NCBI GenBank assembly: GCA_051000395.1
Contig: JBPCOI010000012.1
Span: 1-34,276, forward strand
Direction: 5' to 3'
Length of the DNA stretch: 34,276 bases
DNA from: JBPCOI01 sp051000395
Lineage (GTDB): Bacteria; Actinomycetota; Actinomycetes; Mycobacteriales; Jatrophihabitantaceae
Shown: one piece after another, positions 24,074 to 32,068 of the stretch
Position numbering within the stretch: the first letter of the stretch is position 1
How the letters are laid out: every line of letters begins with the position of its first letter
The notes under the pieces: generated by a model
Database searches by the model: none
What the model was told of the DNA's origin: nothing
The model's input: the letters and a program-made list of their open reading frames with translations, nothing else
Program-made: the position numbers and the translations under genes

Positions 24074-25056
24074 ATCGAGCGGCTGAGCAGCAGGCGCCGG
24101 TAGGCGGCCAGGCGCTCAGCGCTCGCGTGGCCCGCGGCGACCCAGGCGTCGAGCGTGCAGCCCGCCTCGGGGGACAGGTGCTCGCAGCCGGGAGGACAGC
24201 CGTTCGCGCCGTCCTCGAGATCCGGGAACGCCCAGAGCAGGTCGTCGGCGGTGACGTGTGCCAAGCCGAAGGACCGCACGCCCGGAGTGTCGATGACCCA
24301 GCCGCCGCCGCTCAGCGGCAGGGCGATCGCGGACGAGGACGTGTGCCGCCCCTTGCCGCTCGCGCTCACGGCGCCGGTCGTCCGCGCGGCCGAAGGGACG
24401 AGTTCGTTGATCAACGTGGACTTTCCGACGCCGGAATGCCCTACCAGCACGGACATCTGCCCGAGCAGCCGCTCGCGCAGCGCGTCCAGTGACGACGTAC
24501 CACGACCGGTGACGACGGCCGGCACGGACAGCGCGGCGTAGCGCTCGAGCGCGTCGTCCGGGGGGGCGAGGTCGGATTTCGTGAGGCACAGCAACGGCTC
24601 GAGGCCGGCGGTGAGTGCCGCGACGAGGCAGCGGTCGATCAGCCCGTAGCTCGGCTCCGGGTCGGCGAGGGAGGAGACGACGACGAGCTGGTCGGCGTTG
24701 GCGACGATCACCCGTTCGACGTCGTCGCTGTCGTCGGCGCTACGCCGCAGCACGGTCCGGCGCTCGGCCAGACGCACGATGCGCGCGAGCGTGTCCGCGG
24801 CACCGGAGCGGTCACCGAGCACGCTGACCCGATCGCCGACCGCGATTGCCTTGCGGCCCAGTTCGCGCGCCCGCATCGCGGTGACCTCGGCGTCGGCGAC
24901 GAGCACCGTGTACCGGCCGCGGTCGACCGTCAGCACCAGGCCGTCCGCGGCGTCCTCGTGCGCGGGCCGTTGCTTGGAGCGTGGGCGCGTCCCGCGGCCG
25001 GGGCGCACTCGCACGTCGTCCTCGTCCAGGCGGCTGGAGTCGCGCACGGACGGCAC
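24070..25056 (-). CDS. rsgA: Ribosome small-subunit-dependent GTPase A
   Basis: A 328-residue circularly permuted GTPase that helps 30S subunit maturation. An OB-fold region about 35-100 (GRYTVLVADAEVTAMRARELGRKAIAVGDRV) comes first. The G motifs follow in permuted order: TKSD, then GHSGVGKSTLIN with Lys212, then DTPGVRSFGL. The zinc knuckle CPPGCEHLSPEAGC and the helical end RLAAYRRLL complete it. GTG 25056 lies 1 bp after the aroA stop, so the pair is probably one transcript. The aroA-rsgA order is shared with mycobacteria (Rv3227-Rv3228). Confidence 0.97.
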   Translation of the reverse strand: MPSVRDSSRLDEDDVRVRPGRGTRPRSKQRPAHEDAADGLVLTVDRGRYTVLVADAEVTAMRARELGRKAIAVGDRVSVLGDRSGAADTLARIVRLAERRTVLRRSADDSDDVERVIVANADQLVVVSSLADPEPSYGLIDRCLVAALTAGLEPLLCLTKSDLAPPDDALERYAALSVPAVVTGRGTSSLDALRERLLGQMSVLVGHSGVGKSTLINELVPSAARTTGAVSASGKGRHTSSSAIALPLSGGGWVIDTPGVRSFGLAHVTADDLLWAFPDLEDGANGCPPGCEHLSPEAGCTLDAWVAAGHASAERLAAYRRLLLSRSM

Positions 25057-25057
25057 G

Positions 25058-26323
25058 TCAGGCGCCCACCAGCTCGGCCCACATGGCGGGGAACTCGGGC
25101 AGCGTCTTGCCGGTGCACGCGATGTCCTCGACGACGATCCCGTCGACGGCCAGCCCCAGCACCGCGCCGGCGGTGGCCATCCGGTGATCGGCGTAGCTGC
25201 GCCAGAGCCCGCCGCGCAGCGGGCGCGGGAGGATCGTCAACGCGTCCGCGTCCTCGCGCACCTCTGCGCCGAGCCCGGTGAGCTCGGTCGTCAGCGCCGC
25301 AAGCCGATCGGTCTCGTGGCCGCGCAGGTGCCCGATGCCGCGGAGGTGCGAGGGCGAATCGGCAAGCGCGGCAAGGGCCGCCAGCACCGGGGTCAGCTCG
25401 CCGACGTCGTGCAGGTCGGCGTCGAGGCCGCGCAGCTGGTCGCCGGCGGACACGCGCAGCCCGGCGCCTTCCAGCGTCACAGCTGCGCCCATCGCCGCGA
25501 GCAGCTCGCGCAGTGCGTCGCCGGCCTGCGTGCTCGCGCGTGGCCAGCCGGGGACCGTCACCGCGCCGCCGGTGACGAGCGCGGCCGCGAGGAACGGCGC
25601 GGCGTTGGACAGGTCCGGCTCGATGATCCACTCGCGCGCGCCGACCGGCCCGGGCGCGACCTGCCACACCCCCGGCGCGGTGCAGTTCGCCGCCACGCCC
25701 GCCTTGCGCAGCACGTCGAGCGTCATGTCCACGTGCGGCTGCGACGGAACCGGGCCCGACCCGGTATGGGCGAGCTCGATGCCCGTGTCGTAGCGGGCGC
25801 CGCTGAGCAGCAGCCCGGAGACGAACTGCGAGGACGCCGACGCGTCGATGCGCACGGTTCCGCCACGCGCGGCGCCCCGGCTGCGCACCGTGAAGGGCAG
25901 ACGCCCGCGGCCTTGGTCCTCGACCGTGACGCCGGCTTGACGCAGCCCGTCCAGCAACGTCGCCATCGGACGTTCCCGGGCGTAGCGGTCGCCGTCGAAG
26001 GTGACCGGTCCATCGGCGAGCGCGGCCAGCGGGGGCACGAAGCGCATTACCGTCCCGGCGAGTCCGGTGTCGATCGCCGCGCTGTGCAGCGGTCCCGGCG
26101 TCACCACCCAGTCCGAGTCGTCGTCCTCGACGACGGTGCCCAGGCCGCGCAGCGCGTCTGCCAGGAGCTCGGTGTCGCGCGCCCGCAGCGGTGCCCGGAT
26201 GCGGGATGGCGTCTGCGCGAGCGCAGCCAGTACGAGCACGCGGTTGGTGAGCGACTTGGAGCCGGGCAGTTCGACTTCGGAGCGCACCGGCGTATACGCG
26301 CGCGGTGCCGCCCACTTCGCCAC
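25058..26323 (-). CDS. aroA: 3-phosphoshikimate 1-carboxyvinyltransferase (EPSP synthase)
   Basis: A 421-residue EPSP synthase of the shikimate pathway, joining shikimate-3-phosphate and phosphoenolpyruvate. The N-terminal LPGSKSLTNRVLVLAAL, the glyphosate-region LAGTVMRFVPPLAAL, SSQFVSGLLLSGA, the ELTPVLAALAAL segment, HLRGHETDRLAAL and YADHRMATAGAVLGL are all in order. In the LAGTVMRF loop the common NAGTAMR Asn-Ala is replaced by Leu-Ala and Ala by Val; its effect on inhibitor binding cannot be judged. GTG 26323 is chosen because a CAGACT -10-like box lies six nt upstream (26330-26335) and the family begins here. It is divergent from the membrane protein gene at 26396. Confidence 0.96.
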   Translation of the reverse strand: MAKWAAPRAYTPVRSEVELPGSKSLTNRVLVLAALAQTPSRIRAPLRARDTELLADALRGLGTVVEDDDSDWVVTPGPLHSAAIDTGLAGTVMRFVPPLAALADGPVTFDGDRYARERPMATLLDGLRQAGVTVEDQGRGRLPFTVRSRGAARGGTVRIDASASSQFVSGLLLSGARYDTGIELAHTGSGPVPSQPHVDMTLDVLRKAGVAANCTAPGVWQVAPGPVGAREWIIEPDLSNAAPFLAAALVTGGAVTVPGWPRASTQAGDALRELLAAMGAAVTLEGAGLRVSAGDQLRGLDADLHDVGELTPVLAALAALADSPSHLRGIGHLRGHETDRLAALTTELTGLGAEVREDADALTILPRPLRGGLWRSYADHRMATAGAVLGLAVDGIVVEDIACTGKTLPEFPAMWAELVGA

Positions 26324-26382
26324 GCCCACAGTCTGCCGCACGCCTCGGGACTTCCCCAAGATCACCAGCTCGGTCGTGCGTC

Positions 26383-26388
26383 TAGCAT
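26383..26388 (+). promoter_or_regulatory. -10 box of a leaderless promoter for the 26396 membrane protein
   Basis: TAGCAT, seven nt before GTG 26396. The spacer CCAACCC has no Shine-Dalgarno. Confidence 0.5.
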
Positions 26389-26395
26389 CCAACCC

Positions 26396-26893
26396 GTGGC
26401 AGGTGAGCTCACCACCGAGCGCCGGACGGCGAACCCGGTCGCGATGCGTGCAATGGTTCTCGGGGCAGCGCTCCTCGTGGTGGTCCAGACCGCCGTCGGG
26501 ATCGTGGTCAACCTGTACGTCACGGTGCCGTCTCGTCATCCTGGCTCGCAGCCGGCCAACTACTTCACCGGCTCGTTTCGCAGCGTGGCCTGGGCTCTCG
26601 GTCACGGCGCCGTCGCGCTGGCGATCCACGCCTCGCTCGGCCTGGCGCTGCTGGTGCTGAGCCTCGCGGTCGCCGTGCGCGCGGTACGGCTCGGTCCACG
26701 GCCGGTGTCCGTGGCGTGCGTGCTCGGCTTCCTGTTCGTCGTGGGTGCGGGTTTCAACGGCGCGAGCTTCCTCGACTTCGCCGGTCAGAACGTCAGTTCG
26801 CTGATCATGGGCCTGCTTGCCCTCGCCGCGCTGTGCTGTTACCTGCTCGGGCTATACCTCATGCCGGCTCCGCCGCGCGCCCCGGAGAGCTGA
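26396..26893 (+). CDS. Four-helix membrane protein beside aroA
   Basis: A 165-residue protein with four hydrophobic segments: about residues 17-38 (MRAMVLGAALLVVVQTAVGIV), 65-90 (WALGHGAVALAIHASLGLALLVL), 102-118 and 132-155 (SSLIMGLLALAALCCYLLGL). His residues within helix 2 (GHGAVALAIHAS) and the Gly-rich GFNGASFLDFAGQ loop recall small haem- or quinone-associated membrane proteins, but I cannot assign a family. GTG 26396 is supported by a TAGCAT box seven nt upstream. It is divergent from aroA and convergent with the PCD-VOC gene. Confidence 0.8.
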   Translation: MAGELTTERRTANPVAMRAMVLGAALLVVVQTAVGIVVNLYVTVPSRHPGSQPANYFTGSFRSVAWALGHGAVALAIHASLGLALLVLSLAVAVRAVRLGPRPVSVACVLGFLFVVGAGFNGASFLDFAGQNVSSLIMGLLALAALCCYLLGLYLMPAPPRAPES

Positions 26894-26950
26894 GCACCAC
26901 GATCCGTGCCGAGTCGCCGGTGCTCAGCCCGGCTTCGTCCATCGCCCTGC

Positions 26951-27607
26951 CTAGTCCCCGCGCCCGAGCGAGGTGCAGACGCAGACCCGGTTACCGTCGG
27001 AGTCGGCGAGCACGGTGAAGGCCGGCGCGTTGGAGTCGTCGACGACCGATCCACCGGCCGCGACGGCGGCGGCGATCCGGTCGCCGGCCACCTCGGGAGC
27101 GAGCCAGAGGTCGAAGTGCCAGCGCTGGCGGGGGCTCTCGTGCTCCTCGGTGTCCTGGAACCACACACCGGGAACCCGGCTGGTCGGGTCGAATACGGAG
27201 TCGTAGATCTTGTTGTCCGCGCTCCCGGTGAGCAGCGCCGACCAGAACGGCCCGACGCTGTCCTCGTGTGCAGTGTCGAGCGCGATCTCGAGTTGGGTCA
27301 CCGCCTCGGGTTGGGGCACGAGCCCGTTCGCGCGGGCAAGCTCGCTGATCCTTCTCGCCATGGCGAGGTCCTTCTGAGTGACCCAGAGGCCGTCCGCACG
27401 GGTGCACAGCGAGACGTCCATGACACCACGGGTCAGCTTCAGGTCGGGGTGGTGATCGTCGGCGTCCGCGGCCTCGGCAACCGCCGTGACGAATACCGCT
27501 GCGCGCTCGTAGTCCGGGATCGAGTAGCGCGCGTGCAGCGCCTGAGCGAGCTTGCGCCAGTCGGCGAGGCCGGCATCGCGGATCTGTTGATTGCTGAGTC
27601 TGTCCAC
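26951..27607 (-). CDS. Fusion of pterin-4a-carbinolamine dehydratase and VOC domain
   Basis: A 218-residue two-domain protein. Residues about 1-95 form a PCD/DCoH domain with the catalytic pattern DDHHPDLKLTRGVMDVSL. Residues about 105-215 form a vicinal-oxygen-chelate (glyoxalase-like) half with GVWFQDTEE, RWHFDLWLAPE and the end DSDGNRVCVCTSLG. PCD dehydrates 4a-hydroxytetrahydrobiopterin; the VOC half could bind a small ligand or metal. GTG 27607 begins at the family start (DRLSNQQIRDAGLADW). A weak CACAGT box lies six nt upstream on the minus strand. No aromatic hydroxylase is nearby, so the usual pterin partner is not evident. Confidence 0.85.
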   Translation of the reverse strand: MDRLSNQQIRDAGLADWRKLAQALHARYSIPDYERAAVFVTAVAEAADADDHHPDLKLTRGVMDVSLCTRADGLWVTQKDLAMARRISELARANGLVPQPEAVTQLEIALDTAHEDSVGPFWSALLTGSADNKIYDSVFDPTSRVPGVWFQDTEEHESPRQRWHFDLWLAPEVAGDRIAAAVAAGGSVVDDSNAPAFTVLADSDGNRVCVCTSLGRGD

Positions 27608-27711
27608 GCCTCGACTGTGCCACCAGGCACTGACAGCACGTCGGCACCTGGACGAGCGCGGCTGACCGGGTCGTGGCAACGGTGCTGATCCGGCGCATGC
27701 GAACCTGACTC

Positions 27712-28236
27712 ATGCCCGTCACCAACCCGTGGCTCGCTGGACCGTCACCGACGAGACGGCTCGAGCGGCCCGTCCTCGAGGAACGCATCCTGAACCTGCT
27801 GTCATCGCAGAACATGTGCGTCCTGGCGACAAGCGGCCCGGCCGGGCCGCTGGCGACGCCGGTGCGCTACTTCCATCTGGACTTCACGATCATCTTCACC
27901 GCCGCCCCGAACTCGCCGAAGATGGGCAACCTCGCCGCCGACCCCCGGGCGTCGGTCGGCGTCTTCGCCCCGCTCACCGGAGCGGCCAGCAGCAGGGGCG
28001 CACAGCTGTTCGGACGGGCCCGCATCCTCGCCCCAGGACATGCTGAGCACGCGTACTACTGGGGGGCCGTGCGCTGGCAGTCCGAGCACGTCGAGCGCTC
28101 GCGTCCTCTGGACGAAGCGCCCGTCGACACGCTCGGGCTCATCCCAGCCGATCGGATCGTCTACACCGAGCACTGGCTCCGGCGCGAGGGTTACGCGCCG
28201 CGTCAATTCTGGCGATCGGCCGGCCCACCCGCCTGA
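27712..28236 (+). CDS. Pyridoxamine 5'-phosphate oxidase-fold flavin/F420-type protein
   Basis: A 174-residue split-beta-barrel protein. MCVLATSGPAGPLATPVRYFHLDFTIIFTA is the typical start of the fold, followed by SPKMGNLAADPRASVGVFAP, the hairpin that contacts the cofactor phosphate in this superfamily. AQLFGRARIL is the following strand. Cofactor (FMN, F420 or haem) and substrate cannot be decided. ATG 27712 has no clear Shine-Dalgarno; GAACCT five nt upstream is a poor -10 match. It is divergent from the PCD-VOC gene and 38 bp ahead of the SRAP gene. Confidence 0.85.
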   Translation: MPVTNPWLAGPSPTRRLERPVLEERILNLLSSQNMCVLATSGPAGPLATPVRYFHLDFTIIFTAAPNSPKMGNLAADPRASVGVFAPLTGAASSRGAQLFGRARILAPGHAEHAYYWGAVRWQSEHVERSRPLDEAPVDTLGLIPADRIVYTEHWLRREGYAPRQFWRSAGPPA

Positions 28237-28274
28237 AGGTCCGGGCATGGCCGACACCGAGGACACTTGCCGGC

Positions 28275-29021
28275 ATGTGTGGGCGCTACGTCAACGTCGC
28301 ATCGACAGCAGACCTGACCGATGAGTTCGACGTCGAGGAAGTCATCGGTGAATCGGCGGCGCCGTCGTGGAACGTGGCCCCTACGGACCCGGTCCGAATT
28401 GTGGTCGAGCGTCACCTGCCCGGTGACCGCGATGCTGCCCCGGTCCGGCAGCTGCGCACGGTCCGGTGGGGTCTGGTGCCGAGCTGGTCGAAGTCGCGTA
28501 CGGGCGCGGCGAAGATGATCAACGCTCGGGTCGAGACGGTGACCAGCAAGCCGGCCTTCAAGGCCGCCGCCGCCCGCAGGCGTTGCCTGACGCCCGCGCT
28601 GGGGTACTACGAGTGGAAGCGTGCGGACGGCGGCAAGGTCCCGTACTTCCTGCACGATCCCGACGGCCGGGGGCTGGCCATGGCCGGCCTCTACGAGATC
28701 TGGCGCGACCCCGCGCTGTCCGACGACGACCCCGACAAGTGGCTGTGGACCTGCACGATCATCACCCGCGCCGCCACCGACGCCCTCGGCGACATCCACG
28801 AGCGGTGCCCCGTGCTCGTCCCGCGCGACGCACAGGAGCGGTGGCTGGACTGCGGCGACGACGACCCGGCCGTCGCCCGACGCCTGCTGGACGCCATGCC
28901 CGAACCGCACCTGGAACCCCGGTTGGTCTCGGCCGCGGTCGGCAACGTCGCCAACGACGGTCCCGAACTCATCGAGCCCGCCGTCGAGCAGTCCGTGCCC
29001 GAAGCGCAACAGCTGTTCTGA
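28275..29021 (+). CDS. SOS response-associated peptidase, SRAP/HMCES/YedK
   Basis: A 248-residue SRAP protein, which covalently traps abasic sites in single-stranded DNA through its N-terminal cysteine. Cys2 (MCGRY, exposed after Met removal), Asn83 (MINARVET), Glu113 (LGYYEWK) and His175 (GDIHERCPV) are the active residues expected from YedK/HMCES. WNVAPTDPVRIV and RWGLVPSWSK are the DNA-binding parts. The usual SGFYEW is LGYYEW here. It heads an operon in which the next two genes overlap by 1 and 4 nt. As I recall, SRAP also sits close to aroA-rsgA and sigH in M. tuberculosis (Rv3226c), so the neighbourhood is conserved. Confidence 0.96.
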   Translation: MCGRYVNVASTADLTDEFDVEEVIGESAAPSWNVAPTDPVRIVVERHLPGDRDAAPVRQLRTVRWGLVPSWSKSRTGAAKMINARVETVTSKPAFKAAAARRRCLTPALGYYEWKRADGGKVPYFLHDPDGRGLAMAGLYEIWRDPALSDDDPDKWLWTCTIITRAATDALGDIHERCPVLVPRDAQERWLDCGDDDPAVARRLLDAMPEPHLEPRLVSAAVGNVANDGPELIEPAVEQSVPEAQQLF

Positions 29022-29644
29022 TGCGCCTCGACGTCGACACGGCCGCCGGGACGGCCTGGGTCGAGCTGGACCGGGCGCGGAACCCGGTCGCGCTGCTCGT
29101 GCTTGGTCACGGCGCGGGCGGCGGGGTCGACGCACCTGACCTGCTCGTCGTTCGCGACGCCGCCGTGGCGGCGGGGATCGCCGTCGCGCGCGTCACCCAG
29201 CCCTACCGCGTCGCCGGACGCCGAGCACCCGCACCCGCGCCGCGGCTGGACGAGGCCTGGCTGGCCGCGCTCGCCGCCGTGCGCGGGATCCGGGGTCTGC
29301 GCGCGCTTCCGCTCGTCGTCGGTGGCCGCTCCAGCGGCGCCCGCGTCGCCTGCCGGACTGCCCGCGCCAGCGCTGCGGACGCGGTCGTCGCGCTCGCCTT
29401 CCCCCTGCACCCGCCGGGCCGGCCGGAGCGATCACGGCTCGCCGAGCTGGAAGGCCCGCACGTGCCGGTACTGATCGTGCAGGGTGAGCGCGACGTGTTC
29501 GGGGTGCCGCCGCCAGGGCGCGGCCGCGCCGTGGTCGTGCTCGCCGGCGCGGACCACTCCCTGAAGAAGGACCCGGCAGCCGTCGCGGCTGCGGTGATCG
29601 ACTTCGTGACAACGGTCGCAGGCCGTGCCAGTGTCGAGACATGA
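29021..29644 (+). CDS. Alpha/beta hydrolase, TEX30/KANL3-like
   Basis: A 207-residue alpha/beta hydrolase. LLVLGHGAGGGVDAPDL is the oxyanion-side strand and loop, and VVGGRSSGARVACRTA carries the nucleophile Ser in GRSSG. VPVLIVQGERDVFG has the acid Asp and VVLAGADHSLKKD the His. The ATG overlaps the SRAP stop by one base (TGATG), so translation is coupled. The family (bacterial COG3571/TEX30-like) has no firm substrate. Its position between a DNA-repair protein and an acyl-CoA synthetase gives little guidance. Confidence 0.88.
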   Translation: MRLDVDTAAGTAWVELDRARNPVALLVLGHGAGGGVDAPDLLVVRDAAVAAGIAVARVTQPYRVAGRRAPAPAPRLDEAWLAALAAVRGIRGLRALPLVVGGRSSGARVACRTARASAADAVVALAFPLHPPGRPERSRLAELEGPHVPVLIVQGERDVFGVPPPGRGRAVVVLAGADHSLKKDPAAVAAAVIDFVTTVAGRASVET

Positions 29645-31329
29645 GCACGCCTACCGAACAGTTCCGCGCGGCACGCGACTTGCTCGTTGAGCACCGCGAC
29701 GACTACGACACCGCCTACGCCCGCTTCGCCTGGCCTCGTCCGGAGCACTTCAACTTCGCCCTCGACTGGTTCGACGCCGTCCTGGCGGTCGAGCATCCGC
29801 AACGGGCCGCGCTGCACATCGTCGAGGCCGACCGCAGCGAGGCCAGCTACACCTTCGGCGAGCTGTCCCGGCGCTCCGACCAGGTCGCCGGCTGGCTGCG
29901 CAGCCACGGCGTGGGGCGGGGCACCCGGGTGCTCGTCCTGCTCGGCAACCAGGTCGAGCTGTGGGAGATCACGCTGGCGGTCATGAAGCTCGGCGCGGTG
30001 CTGATCCCGGCGACCACGCTGCTGGCACCGGCCGACCTGCATGACCGCGTCGAGCGCGGCGACGTCGGCGCGGTGCTCGCGCGCTCGGAGATCGCACCTC
30101 GTTTCGCCGAGGTGCACGGCGGGTACCTGCGCGTCGCGGTCGGCGAGCCCGTCGAGGGATGGTTGCGCTACGCGGACACCGAGCAGTCGATGGACCCGTT
30201 CAGCCCGGACGGCCCGACCAGCTCCGACGACCCGCTGCTGCTGTACTTCACCTCGGGCACCACCGCGCAGCCCAAGCTCGTCGAGCACACCCACGCCAGC
30301 TACCCGATCGGGCACCTCTCGACGATGTACTGGATCGGCCTGCAGCCCGGCGACGTCCACCTCAACGTCTCCAGCCCGGGCTGGGCGAAGCACGCCTGGT
30401 CCTGCGTGTTCGCGCCGTGGATCGCCGGGGCCACGATCGCGATCTTCAACTACGAACGCTTCGACGCGCGAGCCATGCTCGACGTGCTCCGCGACGCGCG
30501 GGTGACGACGTTCTGTGCGCCGCCGACGGTGTGGCGCATGCTCATCCAGCAGGATCTCGGCCGGTGGCAGACCTCGCTGCGCGAACTGGTAGCCGCCGGC
30601 GAGCCGCTGAACCCCGAGGTGATCACGCACGTGGAACGCGCGTGGGGCCTGCAGGTCCGCGACGGCTTCGGGCAGACCGAGACCACCCTGCAGGTCGGCA
30701 ACTCGCCCGGCCAGGTGGTGAAGCTCGGCTCGATGGGACGGCCGATGCCCGGCTTCGAGGTCACGCTGGTGGATCCGCTGACCGGCGACCCTGCCGAGGA
30801 GGGCGAGATTTGCGTGCAATGCGAACCGAGCCGCCCGGTCGGGCTGATGGTCGGCTACCAGGGCGATCATGAAGGAAACGAACAGGCGTTCGATGGCGGA
30901 CGCTATCACACCGGTGACGTCGCCAGCCGCGACGGCGACGGCTACCTCACCTATGTCGGGCGCACCGACGACGTCTTCAAGGCCAGCGACCACCGCATCA
31001 GCCCGTTCGAGCTGGAGAGCGTGCTCATCGAGCATCCCGCGGTCGCTGAGGCCGCCGTCGTGCCGGCGCCCGACGAGCTGCGCCTGGCGGTGCCGAAGGC
31101 ATACGTCGTGCTGGTCGAGGGACGCGCCCCGAGCCGCGAGCTGGCCGACGAGATCCTGCGGCACTGCCGGGACAACCTCGCGCCCTACAAGCGCATCCGT
31201 CGCCTGCAGTTCGCCGAGCTGCCCAAGACGATCAGCGGCAAGATCCGCCGGGTGGAGCTGCGCACCGCCGAGGCGGCCCACGCCGGCACCCGTCCCGAGG
31301 GCGAGTACCGGGAGGAAGACTTTGCCTGA
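29641..31329 (+). CDS. AMP-dependent acyl-CoA synthetase
   Basis: A 562-residue ANL-superfamily ligase that activates a carboxylic acid with ATP and transfers it to CoA. The P-loop-like motif is YFTSGTTAQPK (about 202-212), the aromatic/Gln motif DGFGQTETT, the hinge region YHTGDVASRDGDGYLTYVGRTDD and the catalytic C-terminal Lys534 in PKTISGKIRR. The N-terminal FNFALDWFDAVL is like medium-chain (ACSM-type) acyl-CoA synthetases rather than acetyl-CoA synthetase. The ATG overlaps the hydrolase stop by ATGA, so it is the last gene of the SRAP operon. The chain length of the substrate is a guess. Confidence 0.94.
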   Translation: MSTPTEQFRAARDLLVEHRDDYDTAYARFAWPRPEHFNFALDWFDAVLAVEHPQRAALHIVEADRSEASYTFGELSRRSDQVAGWLRSHGVGRGTRVLVLLGNQVELWEITLAVMKLGAVLIPATTLLAPADLHDRVERGDVGAVLARSEIAPRFAEVHGGYLRVAVGEPVEGWLRYADTEQSMDPFSPDGPTSSDDPLLLYFTSGTTAQPKLVEHTHASYPIGHLSTMYWIGLQPGDVHLNVSSPGWAKHAWSCVFAPWIAGATIAIFNYERFDARAMLDVLRDARVTTFCAPPTVWRMLIQQDLGRWQTSLRELVAAGEPLNPEVITHVERAWGLQVRDGFGQTETTLQVGNSPGQVVKLGSMGRPMPGFEVTLVDPLTGDPAEEGEICVQCEPSRPVGLMVGYQGDHEGNEQAFDGGRYHTGDVASRDGDGYLTYVGRTDDVFKASDHRISPFELESVLIEHPAVAEAAVVPAPDELRLAVPKAYVVLVEGRAPSRELADEILRHCRDNLAPYKRIRRLQFAELPKTISGKIRRVELRTAEAAHAGTRPEGEYREEDFA

Positions 31330-31366
31330 GCCGGGGCGCCCGGGCCGAACCCGGAAGCAGCGCTGG

Positions 31367-31861
31367 TCACTCGGCAGAAGTGGCGATCGGGGCCAGCACG
31401 GCAGCGGTCAGCCGGGCGAGGTCCGCCGGCGCCAGCTCCACCTGCAGCCCGCGCCTGCCGGCGGACACGTACACCGTCTCGAAACTGGACGCGGACGAGT
31501 CGAGCACGACGGGCATCGGTGAGCGTTGCCCGAGCGGGGAGATCCCGCCGAGCACGTACCCGGTCGCACGGGTCGCGACCGCCGGATCGGCGAGCTCGGC
31601 TCGCTTGCCCCGCACGCTGGCTGCGAGCGCCTTGAGGTCCAGCCGCCGCGCCACCGGCACGACCGCGCACGTGAGCCGCGCGTCGACCGCGGCGATCAGC
31701 GTCTTGAAGATCCGCTCCGGGACGACGTCGAGCGCGGCCGCTGCCTGCTCCCCGAAGCCGTGCCCCGGCGCGGCTCCGTCCCGGGAATGGTCATACGGAT
31801 GCAGCCTGAACGCGACGCCGGCGCTGCTCAACAGCACCGTCGCCCGGGTACCGGTTGCCAC
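31367..31861 (-). CDS. ybaK: YbaK/EbsC-type Cys-tRNA(Pro) deacylase
   Basis: A 164-residue YbaK-domain protein that hydrolyses mischarged Cys-tRNA(Pro). The family marks are VPERIFKTLIAAVD with the conserved Lys-Thr, LTCAVVPVARRLDLKALAASV and the loop YVLGGISPLGQRSPMPVVLD, whose Gly-Gly-x-x-Pro is typical. The frame is open to GTG 31870, but TAGCGT (31869-31874) overlaps that codon and lies seven nt before GTG 31861, so I take 31861. It is convergent with the acyl-CoA synthetase gene (37 bp between stops) and divergent from sigR. Confidence 0.94.
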   Translation of the reverse strand: MATGTRATVLLSSAGVAFRLHPYDHSRDGAAPGHGFGEQAAAALDVVPERIFKTLIAAVDARLTCAVVPVARRLDLKALAASVRGKRAELADPAVATRATGYVLGGISPLGQRSPMPVVLDSSASSFETVYVSAGRRGLQVELAPADLARLTAAVLAPIATSAE

Positions 31862-31868
31862 TTGGCGC

Positions 31869-31874
31869 ACGCTA
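31869..31874 (-). promoter_or_regulatory. -10 box of a leaderless promoter for ybaK
   Basis: TAGCGT on the minus strand, seven nt before GTG 31861. It overlaps the alternative GTG at 31870, which argues against that start. Confidence 0.5.
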
Positions 31875-31900
31875 CAACGCGACCGATGCCCGGCGTCGGC

Positions 31901-31926
31901 GGAATGCGGATGCCGCCCGCGTGGTT
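31901..31926 (+). promoter_or_regulatory. SigR/SigH-type promoter upstream of the sigma factor gene
   Basis: GGAAT at 31901-31905 and GTT at 31924-31926 are separated by exactly 18 nt, the known GGAAT-N18/19-GTT consensus of the thiol-stress sigma factors SigR (Streptomyces) and SigH (Mycobacterium). Transcription would start near 31932 and the mRNA would include an in-frame ATG at 31958 preceded by GAGGAG. This indicates positive autoregulation of sigR. Confidence 0.75.
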
Positions 31927-32030
31927 CAGCTGGAGACCGCGACCCGAGGAGCAGCCGATGGCAGCGTGCGAGGTGCGCCAGCGCCCGTCCGCAGTGGAAC
32001 GTGCGATCCGGCCGATCCGGCCCGGCGCGA

Positions 32031-32036
32031 TAGGCT
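32031..32036 (+). promoter_or_regulatory. Candidate -10 of a second, housekeeping promoter for sigR
   Basis: TAGGCT (TANNNT), with transcription expected near 32043 and a leader of about 26 nt carrying GGAGGAG before GTG 32069. No convincing -35 is present. It would give only the short sigma isoform. Confidence 0.35.
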
Positions 32037-32068
32037 CCGCGCAGGATCCCGGCGGGTGGAGGAGTTCA

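Noticed and set aside
29203..31281. Long minus-strand frame opposite the acyl-CoA synthetase
   Set aside because: All ANL ligase motifs lie on the plus strand; the antisense frame is composition-driven.
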